The notes beneath the pieces were generated by a model. The model was not told where the DNA came from. It searched no databases and saw nothing but the letters and a program-made list of their open reading frames with translations. A stretch of DNA of 64,000 nucleotides, taken from contig CAZZBP010000001.1 of the NCBI GenBank assembly GCA_964652755.1, positions 62,001 to 126,000 on the forward strand, read 5' to 3'. The first letter of the stretch is position 1. Each line of letters opens with the position of its first letter. Below, one piece after another: positions 26,208-35,156 of this stretch. This DNA is from UBA11795 sp964652755 (lineage in GTDB: Bacteria > Chloroflexota > Dehalococcoidia > Lucifugimonadales > UBA826). The position numbers were made by a program, and so were the translations under genes.

Positions 26208-26966
26208 CTATGCGTGTGCAAGTGCACCGCCATCAATGAAGATCGTTTGTCCGTTCACGAAATCACATTCGTCAGAGGAGAGATACACTAATAGGGGGCT
26301 CAAATCAGACGGGTGGCCTCGTCTCCTTGACGGCAAATATCGGACTAATAGCTCTTTTTGGTTTTCTTCGGATTGGTTTTCAGTTGTTAGTCATCCTGCA
26401 CCTATTCCATTTATCCTTATACCATCTCGGCCCCAGTCTAGTGCTAGGGATTGGGTGAGCTGATGGACTGCTCCCTCTGCTGCACATGAAGCTACTGAGT
26501 TCCAGAGTCCTCTAACTGCCAAGTTAGAAGTCATGTTGATAATACGTCCGTGTCCGGCTGCAATCATCTTATTGCCGGCTGCCTGGCAACAAAGAAACAT
26601 AGATTTGACGTTGAAGTTCATGAGGATATCCCACTCATCTTCAGTGATGGCCTCAAATCTTTTGCCAAAATCTACTTTCGCATTGTTTACGAGAATATCT
26701 AGACCGCCCAATTTTTCTATCGCTTGTTCGAACATGGAGTTGACAGAATCTCGTTTCATGAGGTCAGTTTCCAGAGTGAATCCCGTTCGCCCTTGATCAT
26801 TGACGTATTTGGCTGCCCCGATCATATCGGAACTCTCTGAGCCTGCTACAGCTACATCTGCTCCTGCCTCTGCTAGGGCGCCTGCGTAATACTTTGTCCA
26901 TCCTCTTCGATCAGCAGTGATGACAGCTTTTTTACCCGTAAGATCCCAGCCCTCCGGAATTTCCAT
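26208..26966 (-). pseudogene. Short-chain dehydrogenase/reductase paralogue interrupted by an in-frame TGA and lacking catalytic residues
   Basis: The 253-codon frame covers a full-length SDR, but codon 192 is TGA (26391-26393) directly after 'GIRINGIGAG'. SDRs usually have Trp here (GxxPGW-type), one base from TGA. The frame continues with good SDR sequence: 'LLVYLSSDECDFVNGQTIF', then 'IDGGA' near the end. The Gly-rich cofactor loop is replaced by 'ITADRRGWTKYYA', NNAG reads 'NNAK', and the YxxxK site aligns with 'SCAAE', so both catalytic Tyr and Lys are missing. TGA ends many genes here, so general recoding is unlikely. It is either a recent nonsense allele of a diverged pseudoenzyme or an assembly error. 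The next SDR upstream is intact. Confidence 0.75.
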
Positions 26967-27019
26967 AGTTTTAATCCCCTACTAATTGTTTATGGACCAG
27001 TTTCAGTATCAATTTCCAA

Positions 27020-27826
27020 TCAAATGTTTAAAGGGATCTCTGGGGCATATCCAGTAGGAGCTATTCCCCCAGCCAAACCACCACCATCAATGACCAAGAA
27101 TTCCCCATTCATATAATCTGATGCAGAAGATGCTAAAAACACCGCCAACGGACCCATTTCCCTAGTTAGTCCAGTTCGTCCTATAGGTATGAATCTTCCT
27201 CTTTGGCGAGAACGTTCACTATCAGGGTTTGTTATTTCCGTGGGTATAAAGCCAGGGACAATGCAGTTGGTAGTGATGCCGTATTTGCCCAAGCTTGTGG
27301 CCATTGCTCTGGTAAGATTCACTATTCCTCCTTTACCAGCAGCGTACATATAGTTGTCTCGACCACCCCTAAATCCGTAACCGGAAGATACGTTCACTAT
27401 CTTTCCTGAACCTCTATCTGCCATATGTTTGGAGATTGCTCTAGAACAATAAAATGCAGTAGAGAGGTTTACATCGATACCAATTCTCCAACTGTCGTCC
27501 GTGATCTCCCAAATCGGTTTTGGACCTTCTTCACGAACTATACCTGCGTTGTTAAATAAGATATCTACTTTGCCAAATTCTTTGATTACATGTTCGAAAA
27601 GTAATCGTACGGATTCTGTATCTGTGGCATCGGTAGGTACGGCCTCTGCCCGTCGCCCGATAGCCCGTACTTGCTGTGCAACTTCTTCGATCGGGGCGAG
27701 CCTTCGTGCCGCGATTACAAGATCCGCTCCCGCTTTTGCCATAGCCGGCGTCATCTCTCGTCCGAGACCAGTCCCACCACCGGTAATAACCACGACTTTG
27801 CCGGTCAAGCTTAGTGCTTCTAACAT
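27020..27826 (-). CDS. Short-chain dehydrogenase/reductase
   Basis: A 268-residue SDR with intact features: cofactor loop 'ITGGGTGLGRE' near residues 12-22, 'NNAG', catalytic Ser in 'VNVSSGYGF', and 'YAAGK' for the Tyr/Lys pair, then 'NCIVPGFIPTEI' and the C-terminal 'GEFLVIDGGGLAGG'. The substrate is unknown. The ATG at 27826 is preceded by GGAG; the longer frame to 27931 overlaps birA. It lies between birA and the degenerate SDR in a minus-strand operon. Confidence 0.88.
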   Translation of the reverse strand: MLEALSLTGKVVVITGGGTGLGREMTPAMAKAGADLVIAARRLAPIEEVAQQVRAIGRRAEAVPTDATDTESVRLLFEHVIKEFGKVDILFNNAGIVREEGPKPIWEITDDSWRIGIDVNLSTAFYCSRAISKHMADRGSGKIVNVSSGYGFRGGRDNYMYAAGKGGIVNLTRAMATSLGKYGITTNCIVPGFIPTEITNPDSERSRQRGRFIPIGRTGLTREMGPLAVFLASSASDYMNGEFLVIDGGGLAGGIAPTGYAPEIPLNI

Positions 27827-27875
27827 CGGTTGTACTCCGTGCCGTTGATGCTGATCTTCTAAGGTCAGATGTTTG

Positions 27876-28616
27876 TCAGGAGCGAAGTGTAACCTCTCCG
27901 GCTGTTGCGGTGAACATTGAACCGTCATCAACCCGGACCGATAGCGAGCCGTCTTCGTTAATAGAATCTGCTTTACAGTTAATATTGGGTTTGTTTGTCC
28001 CTGGGAACGAGATATTTATGTTGCACCCCAACATGTTTAACTTTGAAGCCCATTCCGACGTAAGTGACTCCCCAGATTTAACCCTCTCATAGTAAGAGTC
28101 AAGGTGTTTCAGTAAAATGCGAAATGTTTGGGATCGACTGACGGTTCTTCCACAGAATTGCTTTAGGCTTGAGGCGCTATTCTTGATTTCTTCGTGTCGC
28201 CCGGGTTCCAGATTTACATTCAGGCCGATTCCAATGATTGCGAAATCTACTTCTACACCTGATATTTCAGATTCAATGAGAATTCCACATAGTTTCTTTC
28301 CTGCTAATTGGACGTCGTTGGGCCACTTGATCTCACTATGATGGCCAGTGATCTCCCTTGCAGTGTTCGATGCAGCGAGTGCTGCCGCCATGTTTAGGTA
28401 AGGAAGTTGCGTAATCGTAGGACGTAATAGAATTGATACTTGGATATTCTCCCCAGATGGGGATAGCCATAACCGTCGAAATCTGCCTCTTCCCGCGCCT
28501 TGGAAATTTGCTGACACCACAGTTCCTTCTATGCTACCTGTAAGGGCTAGTGAGCGACATTCATCCATCGTCGACGCGGCCTGACGCAAGAAGTGTATCC
28601 TCGAACCTATAATCAT
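27876..28616 (-). CDS. birA: Biotin--[acetyl-CoA-carboxylase] ligase
   Basis: BirA attaches biotin to carboxylase carrier proteins via biotinyl-AMP. The 246-residue protein lacks the N-terminal winged-helix DNA-binding domain of bifunctional BirA, so it is a mono-functional ligase. Key features are 'STMDECRSLAL', the biotin/AMP loop 'GRGRFRRLWLSPSGENI', 'KWPNDVQLAGKKLCGILIE' with the catalytic Lys, and 'IGIGLNVN'. It sits 15 bp after a deazaflavin-type gene and before two SDR genes on the minus strand. Confidence 0.92.
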   Translation of the reverse strand: MIIGSRIHFLRQAASTMDECRSLALTGSIEGTVVSANFQGAGRGRFRRLWLSPSGENIQVSILLRPTITQLPYLNMAAALAASNTAREITGHHSEIKWPNDVQLAGKKLCGILIESEISGVEVDFAIIGIGLNVNLEPGRHEEIKNSASSLKQFCGRTVSRSQTFRILLKHLDSYYERVKSGESLTSEWASKLNMLGCNINISFPGTNKPNINCKADSINEDGSLSVRVDDGSMFTATAGEVTLRS

Positions 28617-28631
28617 TCGAGAGCGTCAATT

Positions 28632-29012
28632 CTATTTGAGTGTGACTTCAACCAAGCATCCCATTTCTACCCATTCGGTTACGACCATGTTTTTTCTTTC
28701 TTCGAAGGATGTCTCCTGACTAATAATGCCAAAAATCTCCTCTCTTTCGGATTTATCGAACACGGGACGTGCAGTTGCTGGCAAGGTTGTTGGTAACGTG
28801 CCCTTGAAATGAATCATAAATTTTTTATTAAAGATCATGTTGGAATGCCAGCTTCTTTTGCCAGGACGGGAGGCAATAAATATTCTACCTCTCATGTAAT
28901 GAGCCCATATCTCTATACGACGTGGTAATCCGGTCCGTCGTCCTGTGGTTGTGATATCAATGACCATGTCGGTCTCAAGGTGAAATCGGATGCTTTCGGG
29001 TATTCTACTCAA
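28632..29012 (-). CDS. Deazaflavin (F420)-dependent nitroreductase-family / split-barrel protein
   Basis: The 126-residue protein carries the 'VIDITTTGRRTGLPRRIEIW' signature of the DUF385/Ddn-like F420-binding split-barrel family, followed by 'IFIASRPGKRSWHSNM', which contains the usual cofactor-contact positions. Members use F420H2 to reduce diverse substrates or bind related cofactors; the actual substrate is unknown. The start is a TTG preceded by AGGA at seven bases. It heads the minus-strand run that continues into birA. Together with the LLM oxidoreductase near 5 kb it suggests F420 use by this organism. Confidence 0.78.
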   Translation of the reverse strand: MSRIPESIRFHLETDMVIDITTTGRRTGLPRRIEIWAHYMRGRIFIASRPGKRSWHSNMIFNKKFMIHFKGTLPTTLPATARPVFDKSEREEIFGIISQETSFEERKNMVVTEWVEMGCLVEVTLK

Positions 29013-29210
29013 GCTTCGATCCTATTTTTGTAGATTGCTTTTCGTGGCTGAGCACGATGCTAACACAGTCGGTTTATATGTAGTAAATTTCAACCGCATG
29101 GTAGTTGAACCTCCTCAGATTTTCACGTTGATGTTGATAAAGAGAAGATCGCAAATTACAATGGCGCGGACTTCAACTTACTCCTGCTTACGCACAGTGT
29201 GAGTCTAGGT

Positions 29211-29226
29211 AATATACCAGTATATT
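29211..29226. promoter_or_regulatory. 16-bp palindrome upstream of the TPP-enzyme gene
   Basis: A perfect inverted repeat AATATAC-CA-GTATATT ends 26 bases before the ATG of the TPP enzyme. It lies in the divergent spacer with the deazaflavin-type gene and overlaps a possible -10 (TATATT). It is a candidate operator; the regulator is unknown. Confidence 0.4.
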
Positions 29227-29252
29227 CAAATAAGAACGGAGGGTCCAAATTT

Positions 29253-30893
29253 ATGAAAGTACTTGACGCGGTGGCACGGATTCTGAAGGAAGAAGGGGTT
29301 GAATGGGTAGGCTGCTTCCCTTCAAACAACCTCATAGAGTCGGTAGCAGAGGCAGGTATAAATCCGGTTATGTTCAGGCAAGAACGCGGCGCTGCTATGG
29401 CGGTTGACGGATTTAGCAGGATGAGGAACCGTGAAGAATTTGGTGTTCTCATAACACAGGGAGGTCCAGGATCAGAGAATAGTATGGGTGGGCTCGCCCA
29501 AGCTTATGCCGACAATATTCCCATTCTTTATTTACCTGGCGGTTCTCCGTTGGGAGCTAGGTCAGTAAAACCTAATTTTTCGCCTGCTAGGACTTATCAG
29601 TCTGTGTCAGTATCGGCAGAAGTTCTTTTTCAGCCACAGCAAGTGGCAGAAGTGATGAGAAGAGCTTTCCATGCCTTGAGAAATGGTAGACCAGGGCCGG
29701 TGATTGTAGAAATTCCTGCCGATATTGGAGAGATGGAGGTGGAAGACTCTGTAGTCAGTTCTTATTCCCCGCCAAGTAGACATCGCTTTTCGCCCGAGTT
29801 GAAGGACGTAAAAAAGGCAATAGAATTGATTCTTTCTGCGAAAAAGCCGGTCATATGGTCTGGCATGGGTGTGCTCATGTCAGGAGCATCAGAGGAGTTA
29901 ACTGAGTTCGCGGAACTTATAGAGGTTCCCGTCTATTGCACGATGCCAGGGAAATCAGGATTTGATCAAAGGCATCCCCTTTCCCTTGGTTCAGGCAGTG
30001 GTGCGACATCACAAGAAGCTCGTACGTGGTTGCAAGAGTCTGACGTTTTGTTCGCTGTCGGTTCCAGCATGTCTAGGACTAGTTATGGACAGCCTATTCC
30101 GGATGGCAAGGTGATTATCCATAATACTGAAACGGTCGCGGATCTTAACAAGGACTTCAGTGTCGATTGTGGGTTAGTAGGTGACTCTAAACTCACCCTT
30201 CAGATGCTAATAGGAGAGGTCAAAGCCCAGCTAGGCTCAGATGGAAGGAAAGGGTCTACCAATGTAGCAAGCGAAATTAAGGACCTTCATGACAAATGGA
30301 TGTCAGATTGGACCGAAGTCTTGGCGACAGACGAAGTTCCTATAAGCGGTTACAGGGTTATTGGTGAAATGGTAAAAGTGTTGGACCAGGTGAATAGCAT
30401 TGTGCCGCACGATGCCGGGGCGCCTCGGGACATGATTATGCCCTTCTATCCCGGAACGGTTCCTCACAGCTATGTTGGTTGGGGCAAGACGACCCACCTG
30501 GGCTATGGGATACCATTGATGACAGGGGTTAAACTGGCATGTCCTGATAAGTTTTGTATAAATTTTATGGGAGATGGAGCCTTTGGTATGTCCGGTCTGG
30601 ACATCGAAACATCAGTCAGGGCGGGAGCGCCCATTACGACCGTTCTTCTTAATAATGGCGGCATGGCGACGTATCCAGGTGGGTACCCTACTGCTCGCGA
30701 GGCGTTTGGGACAACACATATGACCGGTGATTACGCCAAGATAGCAGAAGGCATGGGAGCCGTGGGAATCACCGTTACCAAGCCCGAGGAAGTTGCGGGT
30801 GCATTAGAGCAAGCAAAGCAGTTGAACGCGAGTGGAAAGACAGTTCTTATCGATGTGCATTCTAACCTTGAAGCTAGGCGGTCTACATATTAA
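29253..30893 (+). CDS. Thiamine-pyrophosphate-dependent enzyme, acetolactate-synthase/decarboxylase superfamily
   Basis: The 546-residue protein has the three domains of this superfamily: an N-terminal pyrimidine-binding domain with the activating Glu in 'RQERGAAMAVDGFSR', a central domain, and a C-terminal PP-binding domain with the TPP signature 'GDGAFGMSG' continuing to 'NNGG'. It is not an obvious IlvB and no ilvN small subunit follows. Candidates include sulphoacetaldehyde acetyltransferase-, oxalyl-CoA- or benzoylformate-decarboxylase-like activities, which I cannot separate by eye. The start at 29253 has GGAGGG upstream; an 18-codon longer version from 29199 is less likely. Confidence 0.82.
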   Translation: MKVLDAVARILKEEGVEWVGCFPSNNLIESVAEAGINPVMFRQERGAAMAVDGFSRMRNREEFGVLITQGGPGSENSMGGLAQAYADNIPILYLPGGSPLGARSVKPNFSPARTYQSVSVSAEVLFQPQQVAEVMRRAFHALRNGRPGPVIVEIPADIGEMEVEDSVVSSYSPPSRHRFSPELKDVKKAIELILSAKKPVIWSGMGVLMSGASEELTEFAELIEVPVYCTMPGKSGFDQRHPLSLGSGSGATSQEARTWLQESDVLFAVGSSMSRTSYGQPIPDGKVIIHNTETVADLNKDFSVDCGLVGDSKLTLQMLIGEVKAQLGSDGRKGSTNVASEIKDLHDKWMSDWTEVLATDEVPISGYRVIGEMVKVLDQVNSIVPHDAGAPRDMIMPFYPGTVPHSYVGWGKTTHLGYGIPLMTGVKLACPDKFCINFMGDGAFGMSGLDIETSVRAGAPITTVLLNNGGMATYPGGYPTAREAFGTTHMTGDYAKIAEGMGAVGITVTKPEEVAGALEQAKQLNASGKTVLIDVHSNLEARRSTY

Positions 30894-30921
30894 GAGTATT
30901 TGTACATCCTCAAAATTCTAG

Positions 30922-30950
30922 CGAGGGGAACCGAAACTTTCCCTCGTTAT
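30922..30950 (+). terminator. Rho-independent-type terminator after the TPP-enzyme gene
   Basis: A 9-bp stem CGAGGGGAA/TTTCCCTCG (one G-T pair) with a 7-base loop is followed by TTAT. It lies 29 bp after the stop codon. The U-run is short, so efficiency is uncertain. Confidence 0.55.
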
Positions 30951-31191
30951 TGTGGAAGTCAATCGCAAACCTAGACCAGGCTAGTGCTGACAGATCGATA
31001 ATCTAGCAAGAAATTTCTGTCTAGAAATTTAGAGCGATGTAGCGTATCGAGAACGATGGCGAATAGAAATATTTTATTAGATGAGCCACGGTTGTTAAGC
31101 AAGGATCTCCAAGAAGAGTGTTTTTAGATTTTGAAATAGGTCGATATATGCTATCGGCAGTCTAACCGACAGCTTTAAGACGAGGTTAGAC

Positions 31192-31791
31192 ATTAGTTCA
31201 AATATAAAGATTGCGACAATATTTGCCCTTGCGATAATTATTTCTGGATTTACCGCGTTACTTGCCTCTGGACTAATGAACAAATCGACAGCGACTAGCC
31301 GAAGCGGTAAGGAGCTTGTGGGCCGAGAGGCCCCTGGGTTTGTCGCACCAGTTATTGGGGCTCAACTGGCAACATTAGATGACTATAAAGGTTTGCCACT
31401 TATATTGAATTTTTGGGCCTCGTGGTGTCCTCCATGCAGAGAGGAGACTCCGGGCATGGAACGAGTCTGGAGGAAATACAGGGAAGATGGCCTTGTGATA
31501 CTCGGTGTTAACGTTCAGGACGGCGAAGATGAGGCCCGTCGATACATAAATGAGTTCGGCGTAACTTTTCCAAACGTTTTGGATCTTGACGGAAGAGTAA
31601 CCATCGATTACGGAGTAACGGGGCTTCCTGTGACATTTTTTGTGGCTCGTGACGGAACCATATCTGGTAGATGGGTAGGTTCAATTAGCGAGACAAGACT
31701 CGACTCCTGGGCTAGATCCCTGAATGAGAATAAAGATATACGTAATACCAATCATGGGGAAAACCCGAAAGGTTATAGGAGTTTAAACTGA
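31192..31791 (+). CDS. Membrane-anchored TlpA/ResA-like thioredoxin, probable ATT start
   Basis: The thioredoxin-fold domain has the active site 'WASWCPPCREE' and the cis-Pro segment 'TGLPVTFFV', typical of TlpA/ResA proteins that reduce disulphides or apocytochromes outside the membrane. The first ATG (31276) lacks a ribosome site and would leave a cytosolic protein. Reading 28 codons upstream gives a hydrophobic anchor, 'IATIFALAIIISGFTALLA'. No ATG/GTG/TTG occurs between an upstream TGA and 31276, but ATT at 31192 follows GAGG at six bases. ATT is a rare but known initiator. Cytochrome c maturation for the actE-type protein is a plausible use. Confidence 0.7.
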   Translation: MSSNIKIATIFALAIIISGFTALLASGLMNKSTATSRSGKELVGREAPGFVAPVIGAQLATLDDYKGLPLILNFWASWCPPCREETPGMERVWRKYREDGLVILGVNVQDGEDEARRYINEFGVTFPNVLDLDGRVTIDYGVTGLPVTFFVARDGTISGRWVGSISETRLDSWARSLNENKDIRNTNHGENPKGYRSLN

Positions 31792-31794
31792 ACC

Positions 31795-32640
31795 ATGAAC
31801 GCAGTTTTCGAGACCAAAACCATTGTGCATGATGGGTTTAATTTATCCTTTGTCGAATGGGGAGACCTAAAATCCCCTACGATAGTTTTAATGCACGGCC
31901 TCCAAGACTGCGCGCGAAGTTGGGATACATTTGCTGCAAGCTTAGCTGGAGAATACAGGGTTATAGCACTGGATAGTAGGGGGCACGGCGATAGCGGCAG
32001 ACCAATTGATGGAGCATACGGATTTGAAGAGTATGTTTCTGATATCGGCGCGTTGCTGGACAGGCTTAATCTAAATAATCCGATATTGGTGGGACATTCA
32101 GCAGGAGGCAGATACGTTTACACATATGCAGCCCGTAATCCCCACAAAGTTCGTGCATTGGTAGTGGTTGATATCGATCCGGATTCAACAAATGTCTCTT
32201 CTGCCAGTATGTTCGATAGGTATCTCAGCGAATCGGATGAATGGTCTTCGATAGCTGACGTCGTCGAAAGACTGCGTTTACGCCAACCTCAGTCGTCCGA
32301 TCTTATGCTATTGAGCCAGGCGGAGGTAATGACCAAACCAGTGAAAGCCGGCAGCACTACTAGGATATGGAAGCGGGACAGACTCCTATTGGAATCCTAT
32401 CAAAGACCCGATCTTTGGGATGTTTGGAAATCCATACGATGTCCAACAGTTATTATTCGAGGTCGCCAAAGTGATCTTTTGACACACGATATTGCGGTGA
32501 AGATGCGGGAAAGTCTTCCTGGCAGCCTTTTAGCTGAGCTTGAAGGGGGAGGTCATTGGCTCTACCAGGAACATCCCGGCGCATTTGAATCGGCAGTTCG
32601 TTGGTTTGTTAACGGATTGGACTCTCAGTTCTCGAGTTAG
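31795..32640 (+). CDS. Alpha/beta-fold hydrolase
   Basis: A 281-residue hydrolase with the oxyanion 'LMHGLQDCARSW', nucleophile elbow 'VGHSAGG' (Ser near residue 102), a candidate acid in 'IRGRQSDLLT' and the catalytic His in 'GGGHWLYQEHP'. The substrate is unknown; the sequence is of the general epoxide-hydrolase/haloalkane/ester hydrolase type. It begins three bases after the TlpA-like gene, so the two are cotranscribed. It converges with a crotonase gene eight bases away. Confidence 0.85.
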   Translation: MNAVFETKTIVHDGFNLSFVEWGDLKSPTIVLMHGLQDCARSWDTFAASLAGEYRVIALDSRGHGDSGRPIDGAYGFEEYVSDIGALLDRLNLNNPILVGHSAGGRYVYTYAARNPHKVRALVVVDIDPDSTNVSSASMFDRYLSESDEWSSIADVVERLRLRQPQSSDLMLLSQAEVMTKPVKAGSTTRIWKRDRLLLESYQRPDLWDVWKSIRCPTVIIRGRQSDLLTHDIAVKMRESLPGSLLAELEGGGHWLYQEHPGAFESAVRWFVNGLDSQFSS

Positions 32641-32648
32641 CGGTTTTA

Positions 32649-33512
32649 TTAACGCCCTTTGAAATTGGCTGGACGTTTCTCAACAAACGACTGGACACCT
32701 TCTTTATGATCTTCGCTCCTTCTTGCTAAATCTTGAGCAGGACCTGCCAACCTTAGGCTTTCAGCTAGATCAACCTCGAGAGATCGGTGGACGAGCTTTT
32801 TTATTAAAGCCATGGAATAAGTGGCACCGTTTCCAATTCTATGGGCAAACTCTAGTGTAGATTCCAAGAGTTCATTATGATCTACTACCCGATTCACGAT
32901 TCCTAGCCGTTCAGCTTCCCAGCATTCCAGTACATCTCCCGTGTACTGTAGCATCAAGGTGTTGCCCAAGCCTATCATACGTGGTAGTTGCCAACATGAT
33001 CCGTCTGCTGGAATTAAGCCTCTACGAACGAACATCTCTGAAAACTTCGCATTTTCAGATGCGAATCTTATGTCACATGAAAGGGCGATTCCCATACCCA
33101 ATCCTATCGCGGAACCGTTTACGGCGGCTATTGAGGGCTTTTGTAGGTCATGAAGTCTTAGAGGAAAATACCGGACACCTTCGATCTCATCTTTGGCTCT
33201 CATTCCCTTTGCGGATTGAATATCCCACTGCTCTTGTAGAACATCCCAAGGAGAACGATCATCTGGAAGGGGATCGTCGTCATGGGACTCACTTTCTGTT
33301 CCCATTTGTTTAACGTTCGCTCCTGAGCAAAATGAAGGATCAGTACCGGTCAGGATCACCGCACGAAGTGTTGGATCCGATTCTAGCCTGTTTAACTCTT
33401 CCTCTAATTCCGCCATCATCTCTAAACCGATTGAGTTACGAGTTTTTGGATCGTGCATTGTAAGGACTAGCACACCACTGTCTGTTTCAGACTTTATAAA
33501 AGCTCTTTGCAT
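32649..33512 (-). CDS. Enoyl-CoA hydratase/isomerase (crotonase) family protein
   Basis: The 287-residue crotonase has the CoA/oxyanion segments 'GTDPSFCSGANVKQMG' and 'AAVNGSAIGLGMGIALSCDIRFASE', and 'RRGLIPADGSCWQLPRMIG', where the Asp aligns near one of the two catalytic Glu positions of true hydratases. An insertion around residues 70-105 (Asp/Pro-rich) is unusual. The exact reaction is not assignable. coxG lies on the same strand just upstream. Confidence 0.85.
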   Translation of the reverse strand: MQRAFIKSETDSGVLVLTMHDPKTRNSIGLEMMAELEEELNRLESDPTLRAVILTGTDPSFCSGANVKQMGTESESHDDDPLPDDRSPWDVLQEQWDIQSAKGMRAKDEIEGVRYFPLRLHDLQKPSIAAVNGSAIGLGMGIALSCDIRFASENAKFSEMFVRRGLIPADGSCWQLPRMIGLGNTLMLQYTGDVLECWEAERLGIVNRVVDHNELLESTLEFAHRIGNGATYSMALIKKLVHRSLEVDLAESLRLAGPAQDLARRSEDHKEGVQSFVEKRPANFKGR

Positions 33513-33546
33513 AGGAGGTTCCTTTAAGGATTAAATTGTTATTACG

Positions 33547-33987
33547 TTAGCCATCTAATTTTTCTTTGAGACATTGAAAAAACTGGTTCATCAAAAGCTT
33601 GGCAGCTCCGCCTAATATCCTCTGACCGACTCGGGCGATCATACCGCTGGCTTGAGCCTCGCCCTCTACAGCCACCACTGTCCCAATCTCATCTTGACCG
33701 AAAGTTAAAACACCTCTGGCCATAATGGTGCCACCTGAACCCTTGCCCCGCACAGTCATGGTGTATGTGTCAGGGTAGGCAGCGTCCGTAATTGTAACGT
33801 TGCCTGTATATTTGCCAGTAACCGCGGCGATTTTTATCCGAATTTCTACGTCGTATGAACTCTCACCATTCTGACTAAAGTTTTCACATCCTGGTATGCA
33901 GTCAGACAATACTTCGGCTGATTGAAGTGACTCCCATACTTCCTTAACGGGTTTGGTGAATGCGTAATTGCCTTGGACTTTTATCAA
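33547..33987 (-). CDS. CoxG-like SRPBCC family protein
   Basis: The 146-residue protein matches the CO dehydrogenase subunit G (CoxG) family of the SRPBCC fold: 'VWESLQSAEVLSDCIPGCENF' early, 'GKYTGNVTITDA' in the middle and 'GTVVAVEGEAQASGMIARVGQRILGGAAKLL' late. CoxG proteins help membrane attachment or cofactor insertion of molybdenum hydroxylases. No coxLMS genes are in the window, so the partner is unknown. The start is a TTG, with GGTGA upstream. Confidence 0.82.
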   Translation of the reverse strand: MIKVQGNYAFTKPVKEVWESLQSAEVLSDCIPGCENFSQNGESSYDVEIRIKIAAVTGKYTGNVTITDAAYPDTYTMTVRGKGSGGTIMARGVLTFGQDEIGTVVAVEGEAQASGMIARVGQRILGGAAKLLMNQFFQCLKEKLDG

Positions 33988-34058
33988 TAGATTTCACCGT
34001 GACTTAATCGATTATTCAATACAGAGTATTTCTATTGGGCGATTCTACAATGGTAAAT

Positions 34059-35063
34059 CTATGCTGAAAAAAAACGAGCTATCTCATCTCGTTCGAACTT
34101 TGGTAAATCTCGAGTTCCAATGCCAGAAGTAATCTTAATACCTAAGGATTTCTTAACCATTTCACCTATCTTCCACGCCGCTATACCTTCGCTCCATAAC
34201 GCCTCTATTACTGTTTTTTCGTTTTCTGGCGGAAGGCAAGCTAGTAAGCTACCGGAAGCGATCAATCCCAATGGATCAAGACTCAGGGCGTCACAGTATT
34301 GTCTAGTTGTAGTTGTGAGCGCGATGCAGTTCTGATCTATTTTCATTCCTAAATCCGATGCCATTGCGAGTTCCCTTAATCCTCCTGTTATTCCTCCTTC
34401 TGTTGGATCATGCATGGCGGTTATTTTTCCGGCTGCCACGGAGATCCTAGCGTCTCTAACTATGCTAATTCCAGGATTGTTTAACAAACGTTTACCCGCA
34501 TCCACGTCCTCCTGAGATAAGCCGGCTTCGATCAGTCTGTTCCCTGCCTCCAAAGCAAGGATCGAACAACCTTCAATGGCAATTGCCTTCGTCATTATTA
34601 TCGAGTCCCCTTCTTGAGCGCCCGACGATCTAACCTCTTTACCCTTCTCTACTTCTCCAAGCATGACACCTGAAATTATCGGTCTGGGCAGATCATATGT
34701 GATCTCTGTGTGTCCTCCTATAAGACTGACCCCGATATTGTCACAAGCTTCGTTCAGCTGGGCAATGACGGACTCTATTTCTTTCTCGGAGCTTCCTTCA
34801 GGTAGCAGTATGGTAGCCATCATCCATTTGGGGACTGCTCCCATAACCGCAATATCGTTGGCGTTAACCTGTACGACATACCAGCCGATCCGATCCGTCG
34901 CAAAGGTAATAGGATCAGTTTTCGCTACGAGATATTTGTCACCCATATCTATGAGAGCCGCGTCTTCTCCTGCAGCTGGTCCCAGAGCCACCCTCGGGTC
35001 ATTTGATGAAAGTCCCCCTAGGATTGTCTTGAGATATTCAAGTGGAAGCTTTCCTGACTGCAT
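34059..35063 (-). CDS. AIR-synthase-related (HypE/ThiL-fold) ATP-binding protein
   Basis: The 334-residue protein has the PurM/HypE/ThiL fold: the N-terminal 'GPAAGEDAALIDMGDKYLVAKTDPITF' metal-ATP site, 'VNANDIAVMGAVPKWMMATILLP', 'LIGGHTEIT' and 'MHDPTEGGITGGLRELA'. It resembles HypE-like proteins of COG1973 type but lacks the C-terminal PRIC tail of true hydrogenase-maturation HypE, so a hydrogenase role is not supported. The substrate is unknown. Divergent from the HAD gene by 93 bp. Confidence 0.8.
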   Translation of the reverse strand: MQSGKLPLEYLKTILGGLSSNDPRVALGPAAGEDAALIDMGDKYLVAKTDPITFATDRIGWYVVQVNANDIAVMGAVPKWMMATILLPEGSSEKEIESVIAQLNEACDNIGVSLIGGHTEITYDLPRPIISGVMLGEVEKGKEVRSSGAQEGDSIIMTKAIAIEGCSILALEAGNRLIEAGLSQEDVDAGKRLLNNPGISIVRDARISVAAGKITAMHDPTEGGITGGLRELAMASDLGMKIDQNCIALTTTTRQYCDALSLDPLGLIASGSLLACLPPENEKTVIEALWSEGIAAWKIGEMVKKSLGIKITSGIGTRDLPKFERDEIARFFSA

Positions 35064-35156
35064 ATAACCCTACTCTTATACTTCGGAATTGAATCTGTGA
35101 AAGGGCGTAAAAAACCTCATAGTAGTAGCCATCAACGCTGATATTATATCTGTGGA

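Noticed and set aside
26391..26393. TGA in the SDR gene read as selenocysteine or as a general TGA-to-Trp code
   Set aside because: The expected residue is Trp, not Cys, no SECIS-like structure was recognised, and many genes here end normally with TGA (for example prmA and the PdxA-family gene).
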